Shown here piece by piece: positions 1-12,765 of a stretch of DNA of 64,000 nt. The DNA lies in the NCBI GenBank assembly GCA_028023455.1, contig JAQFVV010012420.1, positions 4,338,001-4,402,000 on the forward strand, read 5' to 3'. Below the pieces are notes generated by a model. That model saw only the letters and a list, made by a program, of their open reading frames with translations, did no database searches and was not told the DNA's origin. Position 1 is the first letter of the stretch, and every line of letters starts with the position of its first letter. Both the position numbers and the translations under genes were made by a program. The stretch is from Epiperipatus broadwayi. Lineage: Eukaryota > Onychophora > Udeonychophora > Euonychophora > Peripatidae.

Positions 1-3000
1 CGATGTTGTGATGTAGTCATTGCAAAGATATAGAAAGTTATAATATATATCATGTATATATATAATTTTCAAGATTTATTATCTTTTGTCTGTGCAATTG
101 TAATATTATGCATATAAATGTTCAGATATATATATATAGACAAGATAGATGTATATTGTTTTCATTTTCCCCCATCTTTAAATAAACTATTGAACAATTC
201 AAAAGATAAATTGTCCACTGAATCAGCTCATTAAATAGTTTACAAAATCATGTGCAAACAAACAAATTGCAAATATGCCTATTATGGTAAATTAAGAGCT
301 AATTTTCCAACATAATAGGGCTACAATAATCTGTATAATAGGGCTAAGAGAAGTAAATAATCCTCTATATTTATAGAACATGAACAATGCTCAGGCCATA
401 AGTTCAATTTTTCTAAAGCAAGAATTGTCTGTACTGAGTGAAAGGATAGAAAGAGAAAAGATGAATTCATGATAAATTTTTAAGACTCTAGCACCCTTCT
501 CTTAAAAAAGTGGGATCTCTGAAAAGATAAATAAAAATTTAAATGTATTTAAATATAATCAAGTATACATAAATACCACCAATAATAGAAATGTAAAAGA
601 GCTATGATTATGATATACAATATACTGAAAGGGTTCTCAGCATGAATAAAGCTAACTTTAATACAATATGCAAATGTCTAAACATTTATATGTATAATAT
701 AAAAAATATTTACATCAAATGCTTTTATTTATTGTGAACTAAAAAGCTTGAAAATAATTATTTCTTCAACCACAATTAGGGTTTTTATATTTAACTTGAA
801 AGAGAAGTACCAAGGATCCACAAATTATTTAATTCAATTCCTTATTATAAAAAGTAGCATTGCATTTATTAATCTCTGAATTCCCCCCCCCCCTCATGCT
901 TTTATTTCAAATTAAATACAAAATCTCCAACTATAATTGAAGAAATGATTATTTTCAGGAGTTAATTCACTGTAAATAAATGTTTATTATAAATATTTTT
1001 TATATTTATTATTTTTAAGTTTTTAGTATTCAAATATTTTTTGCAATTATTTCAAATGTCACTGTGCTTAATATTTGAAAGTAAAATCATGCATATTAAT
1101 GATCATTTACAATATTGTTTTGTTTATTTGGAAAGTGTTTTAAAAAAATAAACTTTTACAATCAAGAGAAAAAAGTCATACACTTTAAAAAAGAAAACTT
1201 TTATAAGCAAAAGAAATCCAATATTTTTAATATATATGTATTATCTTTTTATGCACATTCCTGAAAACTTATTGAACTAATATCAATGTATTTGAAATTT
1301 GGTAGTAATATATTTAAAATTTGATCCACTAAATCGTCTACAATAAAGAAAACTTACCAAAAATATTTCATTGTCATATTGCATTGTCAGTGATTTAAAA
1401 CTCATATAACTAAATTTGTATAAACATTACTAAATCTTTATTCCAAAATTTACCAAACAAACTGACAAACAAACAAACAAAGTTTCTAACTTAAATAAAG
1501 CATTTAAAAAAAAAAATTAAGAATTAATCAATAAATTATTTACAAGTTTTTATAGCTTGCAAAGCTATAAAAACTTGTAAATAATTTTTACATAACATTT
1601 TTACTCATTTGAATGTAAATGGTATTTTGTTAAAATAACAGTAATATATATGGCTGGTCCTGAAAAATTCCATGAATTATATGAGAAATGTTAATGACAA
1701 AATTACTCTTTTTCCTGCCATTACCCAAGTATCAAAAATACATCTCTAAAACTTTCTTCACATAGAACATCAGATTTCATTTATATTAAAATTAAACAGT
1801 ATTACTTTAAAAAAAAGGATTAAAAAATATTACCAATTAAAAAAAAATTTGGAATGCATTTGGAAAAAGAATTAGATGACTATATTTTTGGTATTTTAAA
1901 TTTTGATTTTAAAATTAATCAACATTTTTATATTTGTGAATAAATATAATACTCTACAAGTAGTTATGTAAATTAAAATATTGCATGATGGAATAAATAG
2001 TATTACATTAAATGCCACAAAGTGTTAAAAGACAACTAGCTATATTATGTAATTGAGCAAATTAAACTAATTGTCTTACTCAAAGTTTGTTAACAGGAAG
2101 TGTCTGATGAAAATGCAATTGATATTAATTCTTTTAATTTTATGAGGTAAGAACAATTGATTCAAATTGATGAAAAGTAAGAGATTTATTTTACTTACTA
2201 CAAATGATGTTTTCAGACTAACAATTTAATATTAACTGAGCAATTAAATATTGATAATAAAAATTATAACAAATATGATGTACATTTTAATGGGAAAAAA
2301 CAACACAAATTATTGATAACGGGGACAAAATTGTTAAAAAATTTTCTTAACTATTTTAGATGTATCATAAAATTGTATAGAAAAGACAAAAAAAAAAAAG
2401 ATTTTATCAACTTATAATATGAGTGTCCAATATAATGCAACATATTTCAAAGCAATAATCCAGTCTAATTCAATTTTTCCCAAACTTTCTTTTACCACAG
2501 ACTATTTTATTATTCACAACAGTTTTGGTAATGTATAACCTTGCACAAATGTGTTAAAAGGATACTTTAGTTCATCCATATAATATTTGAATACAAGTAT
2601 ACTTTATATACTTGGAGTTTAGTTGTAATTATAGGGAATTTGAACACAGACTTTCTCCTTCTTCCTTCCACTATCCACTCTATCTTATACAACTGATACT
2701 CATGACCACACATATGTGAAAAAGTTAGATGTCACATGACTTAATTTAATAAAGCTTGTATTTACAAATGTTATATATAGAGCTCTCTATATAACATCTG
2801 ATGGAACATTAAAATTTTACAAAATTTAATTTGAAAACATTAGTAATATCAATGGGATTAAGAACCACCCGTATCCTCAAATCAGCAGCATTTCATGACA
2901 AAAAAGAGTAGCATATTATATATTCCATAAAAAAAAAAATATTGATTGAAAATGGAAATCATAAAAAAATTCTAATCTGTATTTTCTATAATGTACATTC

Positions 3001-3830
3001 AATGCTATGGCAATTGAATAATCACCATATCACAGATGTAGACAGTATTATTATAACAACTTTTGGTAATAAATTAGTAAGATGTGTTCACATAGGGTTA
3101 GCATACAATATTTGTATTGGATAACTGTAATATAATGTAAAAAATATAGCAATGTCTGTATTTGATTAAGATTCATGGCTGAATATATTTACACTAATTA
3201 TGGACAGGTAAAAATATCTCAGTCACTCCAATAAATAGAAGTGATTTGATCAAATTAAGACTTGAAAGCCCAAACAAAAATTCTGTGACAAAAATATTTA
3301 GATGTAAAAAATAATCTGAAAATATTCCAATAATATAAATTCAAGTAATTATTTTTAATACCTAGTAAGTTTTGCTTAATATTTTTTCGTTTACACTTGG
3401 TCAATTAAGAGTTAAAAATAAAGGAAGTGAAAGGATAGTTTTTTAAAAAATTGTTTTTGGCGTATAAAATTTGAAAACTTAAAAGTTGATTGATTATCTC
3501 CTAAAGTATTTTTTCCTGTTTAATAACAAATATATTGCAAAAATAAATATTGTAGGAAAATAAAAAAAAAGGCTAAGTATATATCCCATTAAAAAAAATT
3601 GCCGTTAAAAATAAAAAACGGAGAAAAAGAAACAATGTTGGAGGTTAAGGGCTATTCAATATTATTTGTAACATTGTTTTTTATGAAGCACAAATTGATA
3701 TTTTTTTTTTTTATAAAAACATTTTTTTAAAAAATGGCATCAATAAAAAGTTTCCATTTTTTTAGAACCTATTCTTGCGCATTCTTTCACATTCATACAT
3801 AGAATGCTTAAAATTATTACCAATATTCCT
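1..3830. other. AT-rich stretch with no recognised gene
   Basis: I find no protein-like ORF, RNA gene or mobile-element terminus here. The sequence is A/T homopolymer-rich with short TA runs and a C-run near 885-894. The only ORF of 60 codons (2942-3124) is AT-rich, resembles no family and lacks a convincing start context. A perfect hairpin at 1533-1587 is listed separately, and a short dyad (TATAGAGCTCTCTATA core) sits near 2776-2791. It could be intron or intergenic DNA. Confidence 0.6.
1533..1587. repeat. Perfect 26-bp inverted repeat (hairpin)
   Basis: Arms 1533-1558 and 1562-1587 are exact reverse complements separated by a 3-nt loop (gca). The length and perfection in otherwise drifting AT-rich DNA suggest a recent fold-back event or a small MITE tip. 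No target duplication was identified. Confidence 0.8.
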
Positions 3831-3837
3831 ATAGTAT

Positions 3838-6112
3838 GATTGGATGACGATAATCAAACCCCATCACAAGTTAATATCAGCTAATCTTACTAATACACTA
3901 ATGACCTAGAGAAATGTTTTAAAATAAACATAGAACCAGATTTAAAATATATGTTTGTCGACATGATATATATACACACATACATGGTTTTTATAACTTA
4001 TTAATGTAATAACTGAAAACAGGCTTATTATATACCTGTGTGTCTATATATGTAATATAGGGTATATGAGCACAGACTTTCAGATGACCCATCACTCTCC
4101 ACTCTATCTAATATCACTGATACACTCAAGCACATATATGCTGAAAAGATAAATAATCACCAATATAAGTATTTCATGCTAAACCAGCAATTATCAGTTG
4201 GTCCAGATTATCATCTCCCACACATATATACTATAAGTGCTCAGATATATATTAAGATAGACAATCTTTCTACTTTAATGGACAGGCTCCAATCTACTAC
4301 ACCCTCCAACTCTTCAACCGTCCATCCAATTGAAAATCTGATGATGGAATGCTCAAAGGCCACCCTGAGGCCGAGATTCTTGTCACACCCATGTTGACCT
4401 AAAGTCAATCTGAACCCCACATGTACAGGACATAATCCATTTAATACATGTGCAAGGATGGGCAGACATCTCTATAATGTAATAACTGAAAACAGGCTTA
4501 TTATATATTACATATATAGACACACAGGTATATAATAAGCCTGTTTTCAGTTATTACATTATAGAGATGTCTGCCCATCCTTGCACATGTATTAAATGGA
4601 TTATGTCCTGTACATGTGGGGTTCAGATTGACTTTAGGTCAACATGGGTGTGACAAGAATCTCGGCCTCAGGGTGGCCTTTGAGCATTCCATCATCAGAT
4701 TTTCAATTGGATGGACGGTTGAAGAGTTGGAGGGTGTAGTAGATTGGAGCCTGTCCATTAAAGTAGAAAGATTGTCTATCTTAATATATATCTGAGCACT
4801 TATAGTATATATGTGTGGGAGATGATAATCTGGACCAACTGATGATTGCTGGTTTAGCATGAAATACGTATATTGGTGATTATTTATCTTTTCAGCATAT
4901 ATGTGCTTGAGTGTATCAGTGATATTAGATAGAGTGGAGAGTGATGGGTCATCTGAAAGTCTGTGCTCATATACCCTATATAACTTATTAATGTATAATA
5001 AAATACACACTGGAAGAGTTACCAGTATTTGTACATATATTTTAGTTTAGTTTAGTTATATATATATAATGTATCACAAAGAGAGAAAAATCGGACTAGA
5101 AAATTAAAAAGTGAAAATTAAGTTTTGCTTTTTATTATCTTAGAACAATTTATAAATTAATTGATACATTTACATATTTACATGTGCATGTGGGATAATA
5201 TATTATTTTAAATCTAAATTTATGACCTTAATTTTTTTTATATCGTAAATGCAATTGATAGTTAATCATACATGCATATATATATGTGCATAAATGAAAT
5301 GTTATTAATTTTATTTTGCATAGTGATATTCAATCCTTTTAAGGTCAATGTTCTTATAATTATTTATCAATTTGTGATAATATATGGGTATATAGTCATA
5401 TATCGCCATGTAGCTCAAATAAAAAAAGTGGAGGTTTTTTTTATTTATATCTTAATATTACATTTCTATAATATCTCATTTGAGTTTTAAATGATGATTG
5501 TGGATTTTATTTATTTAATATAATAAATTAGTTACTAAATTGAGTCAGCATTTGGTGTTCAATTTATCAGTTCATTTCACTCCACAGTAAATATAAATTT
5601 TGTTTTGTCTATTTTTTATAGAGTATATCACTCTCCTTCAATGTCTAAAAGTTTTTACTGAGTTTGAACCTGGGATACACTGTAATAAACTATAGGTGTA
5701 TCTATAGGGATTTTTTTTCTCTAAATGGACAAATGGCATATAATGTCTGTGTGATTTGAGTTTTATAAAAATACTTTATTAATGGCAAGTTTTGTTGATC
5801 CTTACAGGGATTGATACCTAGGTGTAATCAGAAAATATAACTAATGAATATTAGTTTAATCCTCTTCTTATTAATACAGATTTTAGTGTTCAGGGTGTCT
5901 TTTTTTTTAATGAGCTTGAAATAATACCATATGTGGATGTGCCATTAAGTTGATTTGGGTTCACATGTGAGGCCTACAGTAATAAATTTAAATAAGTTAA
6001 TTGTGGATTTTACTATTTAGAAATTTATATCACCCTGTGTAGCTTTTGAATTAATGGTATAAAGTTCAAGATAGAATGCTATAGTGAGGGTGGATGGGGT
6101 AGATTCCTAGTA
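3838..6112 (+). repeat. 5' LTR copy (contains a palindrome insertion)
   Basis: This copy aligns in blocks with 9230-16735. It is interrupted only by the 970-bp palindrome at 4009-4978. Without it the LTR is about 1.3 kb. The 3' end is placed where similarity stops, at the shared string attcctagta. Immediately after it, 6113-6300 holds about three degenerate ~57-bp repeats (cagtaaataa... / tagtaagtaa... / tagtaaataa...). No clean tRNA primer binding site could be recognised next to the LTR. Confidence 0.6.
4009..4978. mobile_element. 970-bp near-perfect palindromic insertion with 17-bp TSD
   Basis: Arms 4056-4508 and 4528-4980 are reverse complements with only a handful of mismatches, centred at 4518 with a ~19-nt loop. 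The 5' end (4008-4058) is a further inverted copy of the central segment around 4505-4556. The insert is bounded by a 17-bp direct repeat, tataacttattaatgta, at 3992-4008 and 4979-4995. The second LTR copy (near 9375-9400) preserves the empty site. Each arm has the same ~115-codon open frame running towards the centre (minus-strand ORF 4639-5010; plus-strand ORF 4176-4397 and upstream codons), ending at a stop after ...RFLSHPC. I do not recognise the peptide. A long target duplication suggests target-primed reverse transcription with strand switching rather than a classical TIR transposon. Confidence 0.8.
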
Positions 6113-7099
6113 CAGTAAATAACAACATGCAATGTGGTATGGCTCAAACCAACCTTGGAAAATGAGGTTTCCTGGTATAGTAAGTAAAGGAACAATGTGG
6201 GAGATCTTGAAACAAACATAGAAAGTTATGGTGTAGTAAATAATGGTGCACAACATGTCAGAGCATGAAACAATATAGAATGTCTGATATAGCCATAAAA
6301 TTAGATTGATAAAGTCACAATGAATGACTTTATTACAAATAGAAAGTGATAACCAAAACTTGGGATATATTGTTCATAAATCAAAAGATTTATGAGATAC
6401 ATACATTGATACTAAATAAAATATATATGCTTAAATGAAAGGGATAATATGAATATGTTGGAGTGAGAGGAGACTGACACTAATAAGCAAATTAATGTGT
6501 AAAATGGTTAGATTTCAGTATTAGGCAGGCAGAGGATTTGGGGAAATAGTATTTATTTTTTATTATTATTTAAAACAAAGGTAGGAGAATATATAGTGCA
6601 GGCATGAAGGAAGTTGCTAATGATTACATGTGAGGTGGGAAGGATCTGTTTAAAATATGTAGATTGTAGAAAATAACTATATTAAGAGATTCAGGGATCT
6701 CAATAAAAATAAAATTAATGTAGAATATTAACTGATATTAAATAAAAAAAACAATAATTTAAGTCATTTTTGTTTAAATGATAACAAAAGCTGATTTGAA
6801 AAAAATGGAACAAAATCGTAGTATCAAAGTATTGACTGTTCAAACATGAAACAAGGTCAAGCAAATGAAAATTAGCCAGACATACAAAAAAAGGATTTAC
6901 AAGTCAATATGAATCAGCAGGTGAAGGAAAAGACAAAAAGGAAAGACAAGCACACTAATTGTAATGATGAAAAAGTTAATGCAAAATATAAATATACAAC
7001 ATAATATGAATGAAATGTAATAAAATATATATGATAAATAATATGCAACAAAATATAAATGATATGGATATAAAACTCTCTAGACTTATCTAAAAGCAT

Positions 7100-8190
7100 A
7101 GATAAAAGATTCTATATTATTGGAAACATACAGAACAAGTGAAAAAAAAGTTTAAGATCATGAACAAAAAATTCCTGGATATGAAAAAAAAAAACAATAA
7201 AACTTTGAAGCAAAGCTTAGAAAAAATATATAAAACACTATTGAAGAATAATGATAAACTACAGAAAATACAGAATAGTTTTGATTATAAAGTCCATATC
7301 ATGGAGGAACAACATTTGACAAGTTCTCAAATTACAAATTTAATAAAGAAGAGCAAATGGAGAGAATGGAAAAGGTGGAAATCCATATTTTAGAATATAA
7401 AAAGGGAAATTATGGAAGCATGGCTGAAATGCATAAACAATTAAAGACATAGAATGAAAAATGGAGGAGTTGAGAATAACAGCTTAAAAAAAAGAATTGA
7501 AGAAAAAAGATTGCAAGGATGTAAAAAAGAAAATCAGACGTCTTCTGTTAAAGTAATAAATCACTTGGAAGATAATACCACACTAGAGTGTGAAAAAGAA
7601 AAAAAAGTTTTTTGAACCATAATAAAAAAAAAAAGAATTGACAAAGAATAACCTAATTTATTCTAGTGTGAATCAGTTTTTAAAAGAGAAAACTGAAGCC
7701 CCTGTAGAATATATAAGCCATTTGAAAAACTATTTCCAGCTGAATCTTATGTCTGAAGAAAGCAAATTATCCATAGCATATAATATTTAAAAAAAGATGC
7801 TCAATCTTGATGGAACTTATTGTTTCACTGACCAAAAACATTTCAAAATTTTTGAGAAGCTTTGTTGAGAAATTTCTGGAGTGAGGAACATTACAAAACC
7901 ATCCTCTATCAAGCTATGCAAGAAAAATTTAAAGCTGGTGCTGGAGAAAATTGTGCAACATTTTAAGAGGCAGGTGACCAAGCTAAGGATTTAAAAACCT
8001 GTAATATGATGGAAAGACAGATTATTCAGACAATTCAACACAATTTATCTTTCCAGATTAAACAAGTGCTACTAATCACCAATATGAAGTCAATAGAATT
8101 GACAGAATTATTAAAAGCTGTAGATATGAGCCAGCAAGGCAGACCATCAGAAAAAGCAACAGAAAATATGTCAATGCTATGGAGCTGAGA
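7100..8190 (+). pseudogene. Retrotransposon Gag relic (coiled coil plus capsid-like region)
   Basis: The first part (ORF 7139-7393) is a Lys/Asn-rich coiled-coil-like segment. About 7690-7790 reads, across frames, as a capsid-like block with the string QLNLMSEESKLSIA. A Trp-Trp pair follows, then a Phe/Trp-containing helix block, and ORF 8006-8188 reads as the C-terminal capsid part. Several stops and frameshifts separate the pieces. A diverged paralogue lies on the minus strand at 33.2-34.35 kb and shares LNLMSEESKLAIA, which supports real ancestry. The pattern fits Ty3-type Gag capsid proteins, but assignment to a clade would need a profile search. The relic sits between the two LTR copies. 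Confidence 0.6.
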
Positions 8191-9202
8191 AAAAACAGAA
8201 ATAATAATGAAATGGCCTATTGAAAAAAAAAACTAGAAGGAGAATGAGTCAAAAGATCAGAACTGGATGTTAATAATAATAAAAAAGAGTAAATCTCAAT
8301 CAAGTACATCTACTAAAAATGAATTTCAGTCACTTTCACCAATTCCAGGAGGCAGCAAAACATCTAAAAGTATTGAGATTGAAGGGTAAGGATAATAAAA
8401 AAATGTCTTTGTAGATTTCCTTATAGTTGAAAGTTCTGTGGATGATAAATTCAATTACTCACATCTGATGATGTATTTGGTTGACATAATTCAAGAAAAC
8501 AAAATTTTTTCTTTGTTTTAAAAGTTTTCCAATAATACTAAAAATTACTCTAAAAATATCTACAAAAACTATATAGATTTAGAATTAAAAATAGGGTAAC
8601 ATAATCAAATGAATTGATAGGATTGTTTATTTCACTAGAGATAAACAGAGTTGAATCACTTTTTAAATTCTGGATGTTCATCAAAATAGAATTGTCTTTC
8701 ATTTAGTATTTCATATTTTCTGTTGTTGATGAATGAAATTTTGGTGATAGGTTAGAGCTCTTCACATGGTTAGGCTAATCTGTTTAACTATTGTGAGTTT
8801 GGCGCAAACCCACTTAGTTTAAAGTTAACATGGCTCACTTGATTAAATACTCATCCCACACTTAAGTAACAACTAAAAAGGTTCACATGGTATAAGGTTT
8901 TTTAGGGTTAAATCATGTATTTTGATTTTAAAGCATCCTGTACATCTCTGAAATTGTCTCAGAAAAAATATTTGTATTTATTGTGAGTAGATGGAGGTAT
9001 TTTATGCTTTATTGTGACAGCTATCATGAGATTACTAATTTAGTAGTGATCTTTATGCTAATAACTAAGCTCCTTGACCAATCAGTATTTGCAGTTTAAT
9101 GTAGTCTAATCATCAAATTTTCCAGAATTAAGTGAATTTTAATAATGATATAAATTAATTTATATTCATAATATTTTGCTGTTGTGTGGAGATGAAGACC
9201 TC

Positions 9203-9216
9203 AAAAGAGAAGGAGG
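9203..9216 (+). promoter_or_regulatory. Polypurine tract upstream of 3' LTR
   Basis: The run aaaagagaaggagg lies about 13-20 bp before similarity between the LTR copies begins. In LTR retrotransposons such a tract primes plus-strand DNA synthesis immediately before the 3' LTR. Position and strand agree with the plus-strand gag. The small gap to the LTR start is either uncertainty in my boundary or a coincidence in an AG-rich region. Confidence 0.45.
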
Positions 9217-9823
9217 TATTAGGTTAGAATGATGCTGATTGAACCCATCACAAGTTAGTATCAGTGAGACCTGTAAATATAAGTACACTAATGAGCTAAA
9301 GAAATATTTTAAGATAAACATATCTTCAGAATTAAAATATATGTTTGTAGTTATGATATATATACACACAGGGTATTATAATTTATTCATGTATAATAAA
9401 ATACACACTGGAAGAATTTCCCAGTATTTGTACATATCATCATCATCAACCATTATCAATTCACTGCAGTATGAAGGTCTCTCCAAATTCAGTCCATCTT
9501 CTCTGATCATTAGCTTCTCTTTTCCACATCACCCTGCACACTTTCTTATTTTATCCAACCATCTCACATGTGGTCTCTTTCTGAGACTTTTACAATCTCT
9601 TGGCATCCAGTTTAAGACTTCAATTGTCCATATATTATCATCTCTTCTAGAAATATATCCAGCCCAACTCCACTTCAGTCTTTTAATTTTTTCTATGAGG
9701 TCAATAACACCTGTTTGTTCTCTTATCCATATATTGCATTTTTGATCTCGTTACTTCCAACATGCATCTCTCCATATTTCTTTGGGTGGTCTGAAATCTC
9801 TGTACTGCTTTTCTATTAAGTGT

Positions 9824-11270
9824 CTAAGTCTCAGATCCGTAAGTAAGAACTGGTAAAACACATTTATTAAAAATCTTCCTTTTCAAACACATAGGCATAT
9901 TTCCTTTTAGTATCAAGTTATTTCTACCAAAAACACTCCAATCAAGTTTAACTGTATGATTAATTTCATCCATTATGTTTCCATCTGTATTAATAATCTG
10001 TCCAATGTATTTGTAACTGTTAACTTCTTCTAACTCATCATAATCAATCTTTATTTTCATATTTTGAGAAACTCCATTAAACATTACTTTAGTCTTTTTA
10101 ACATTTATCTTTAGTCCTACTTTCATCTGATAACTCCTGCAACATTTCCTGCAGCTCTAAAGCATTATTTGCAAAAACAATTACATTATCTGCAAAATCT
10201 AATGATTTAAATAATCTCCATTTACTTTCACTACTTTAGCTTCCAATTTTAATCCACAAATACTTCTTGCACCACTGCTGTAAAAAGTTTTGGAGATATG
10301 GAGTCACCCTGTCTTATACCCTTCTCAATGTTGACTTTCCTAGTATCATTATGTAATCTAATTGTTATTGTTGCATTTTTATAAATATTCTTTAAAATAT
10401 GACAATTTCCTGGATCTATATCTTGATGATCCAATGTTTTAATCACTGAAGAAATGTTTATAGAATGAAATGCCTTTTCATAATCTACAAATCCAAAGCA
10501 TAATGAGAACTCATATTCATTTGTCCTTTCTATAACTTTTCTCAATACCTGGATATATCTACTGTGCTAAAACCACTTTTAAATCCAGCTTGTTCTCTTG
10601 ATTGGTGGAAATCCAATGTTCTCTGTAAATGACTTGTAATTATCTTAGTAAAAATTTTGTATAAAACTGATAAAAGGCTGATAGGCCTGTAATTCTTTAT
10701 CACCTTTTTTAAATATTAATACTGTATTCTTCCAATCATCTGGTACATCTTTATCATTTAGACATTTACTAAAAAATTATATTTTTTTACCTGATTCTTT
10801 TAATATATCAATTATAATTCCATCATTACTTGGAGCCTTTCCTTTCTTCATACATTTAATTGCATGTCTCACTTCTTCATTTAAAATTCTAGGCAATTCA
10901 GAAGATGTAATAGATATAGGAGATACTTGTTCTTTATTACTCTATAATTCTTGATAAAAGTTTTCTACCCATTTCATGATGTCATCTCTCTTTTTACTAA
11001 TAATTTCATTTTTTTTTTCTTATTGCAGATATAATTTTCTTACCAACACCAAAATGTTGTTTTACACTCTTGACACTTTTATTCTCTTCTACAGCTTTAC
11101 TTGCTAGTTTACAGTTATACTTTCTTATATCATTTTCAACTCTTTTCTGCATCATTTTACAAAATTCGAGATATTCATTTCTTTTTAATGCATCATTTTT
11201 ATATATTTTCATATTCCTTCTTTGCTTCATAAATTCTCTAGTCTCAGTAAAAATTTTATTGGTCAATTGC
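9824..11270 (-). pseudogene. RTE reverse transcriptase relic
   Basis: Three minus-strand ORFs line up: 11266-11006 (linker), 10545-10249 and 10126-9824. ORF 10545-10249 has FGFVDYEKAF (palm motif A) and IRQGDSISPKLF (motif B). Between the last two ORFs, around 10180-10225, the frame reads FADNVIVFAN, where the family has FADD, so the second catalytic Asp is Asn. ORF 10126-9824 gives the thumb-like part with LKINVKKTKVM and YKYIGQIINTDG. The order and spacing match RTE/BovB-like elements. Frameshifts and the FADN change mean it is not functional. Confidence 0.9.
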
Positions 11271-11759
11271 TGCTTTTTTGTATTAGCTATCTTTATTGCA
11301 ATTTGTAAAAGTGTAAAAGTATAATATTAATTCCATTCAAATCTGAATCATGTTCAACATCTACTAATACTTGAAAGTGATTTGTAACTTCTAATTTAAA
11401 TTCATTAGAATATTTCTCAAGATTAGAAATATCAACTGTAAATATTGTTTTTCTTAATAATTTTTGTCTCTCTAGTTTTGCAATAACACGTATTTTACAT
11501 CTTACTAATCAATGATCATTTTCTGTGTTAAATTTATTAAGAACATTACAATCTTGATATATGTATTTTCTGTTAGTCAAAATATAATCCAATTCTACTG
11601 TACCTTCATTTGGATGCTTCCATGTCCAATTTCCTTTTAACATTTTTCTCAAAAAAAGAATTCATAATATAAAATTTTTATTTTTCTGCAAACTCTACAA
11701 GTCTATGTGTTCTCTCATTTCTATTACCATAACCAAAATTACCTATCACACTTTCATCT

Positions 11760-12185
11760 TTCATTTGTTTACAATTCTAGCATTAAAGTCTCCCATAACA
11801 ATTTTAAAATGTTGTTTACTCTGATCAAAAGCCTTTTGTACATCTATATGAAAATCTTCTATTACTTCATCACTATGAGAACTTGTTGGGGCATAAACCC
11901 AAATTATTTGCATTTGGTATCTGCTATTATGTTGTATAACTAATCTTGCTACTCTATACGATACACCACCAATCTCCACAATGTTGTTTTTCTACTTTTT
12001 ATTTATAATGAATCCTACTCCACTTGTATTTCCAATATTTGTATCTTTATAATAGAATACATGTCCACTTTTTAAATCAATTGTCTCTTCACCTTTTCTT
12101 CTAACTTTACAAAGTACAATAATGTTCCATTTAATATAAAACAGCTCTACTTCTAATTCTTGCAACCTTTTATCACTTGACAGTG
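11760..12185 (-). pseudogene. RTE endonuclease (APE-type) relic
   Basis: Reading 12185 down to 11760 gives the characteristic N-terminal part (SLSSDKRLQELE, then LKSGHVFYYKDTN and GVGFIINKK). After an in-frame stop comes ORF 11979-11761 with VSYRVARLVI, WVYAPT (residues 27-32) and GDFNARI (63-69). These are recognised blocks of the endonuclease/exonuclease/phosphatase fold that nicks target DNA for target-primed reverse transcription. In the block that normally reads as a catalytic-Glu motif (SEVRRKGEE-like), this copy has CKVRRKGEE, so the catalytic Glu appears replaced by Lys. Together with the stop, this indicates a dead domain. Confidence 0.85.
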
Positions 12186-12765
12186 ATCTGCAGTTGTAAG
12201 TATCTAAATAAAGTCATCATCAAATGGCAGTTTGGGTATGCAATCAGGGGATTCTTAGCACCCGCTGCTTTCAGCCGCCAACCACCACCTTGTATGGTGA
12301 CTCTACAGCCTCCTGGGAATAAGGGTTATGATTTATTTTTGTCAGTTGTAATTGTTTATACTGGAAAAATATTTTTCATTTACACAAACATTCATTCTGC
12401 CTTATCAGTCAACTGAGAAGATCATGGTGTTTCTTGATCTTAAACTCAGAGGTAAAAAGCCAATAAACTGACCACACTGGCTAATGCGTGTTGGCGAGAA
12501 GCGCATCCATGTTCGTATACTATATGAATAATCATATACTAATGACAGCTGCAATGACAAGAACGTATGGAGTGGACATTAGGAATTTGCCCTCAGTTCC
12601 TTTAAGGTCTCCAAGAGGAATCAAAGGGTATCCTTTCAGTTAATAGCAAACTCTTTTCTGCAACCTTTGTACATATATATTTAGTTATATGTATATTGTA
12701 TCAAAAAGAGAGAAAAAATTTGTCTAAAAAGTTAAAAAATAAATATTAAGTTTTCTTTTTATTAT

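Larger units (their letters stand above)
9438..12665 (-). mobile_element. RTE-type LINE, near full length, degenerate
   Basis: The 3228-bp insert is flanked by an 11-bp direct repeat, tttgtacatat, at 9427-9437 and 12666-12676. The empty site survives in the 5' LTR (near 5028-5040). On the minus strand the order is 5' leader, apurinic-like endonuclease (about 12.19-11.56 kb), reverse transcriptase (about 11.27-9.82 kb), short 3' tail. The 3' end is a GATGATGATG-type microsatellite (9438-9447 on the plus strand), typical of RTE elements rather than a poly(A). Length matches the ~3.2 kb usual for the clade. It has multiple frameshifts and stops, so it is inactive. Confidence 0.9.

Noticed and set aside
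4331-4400. CTGATGA followed by GAGATTC and GTC in the palindrome, as a possible hammerhead
   Set aside because: The second core box reads GAGA instead of GAAA, stem I strands do not pair, and no stem II forms next to the core.
7139-7393. 84-aa Lys/Asn-rich ORF as an independent gene
   Set aside because: It is the coiled-coil part of the Gag relic, supported by the paralogous region near 33.6-34.3 kb.
9239-9745. 168-aa plus-strand ORF
   Set aside because: It runs from the LTR into the antisense strand of the RTE 3' region; the sense protein is on the minus strand.
11070-11943. Plus-strand ORFs 11070-11324 and 11707-11943
   Set aside because: Both are antisense to RTE coding sequence, which is clearly recognisable on the minus strand.
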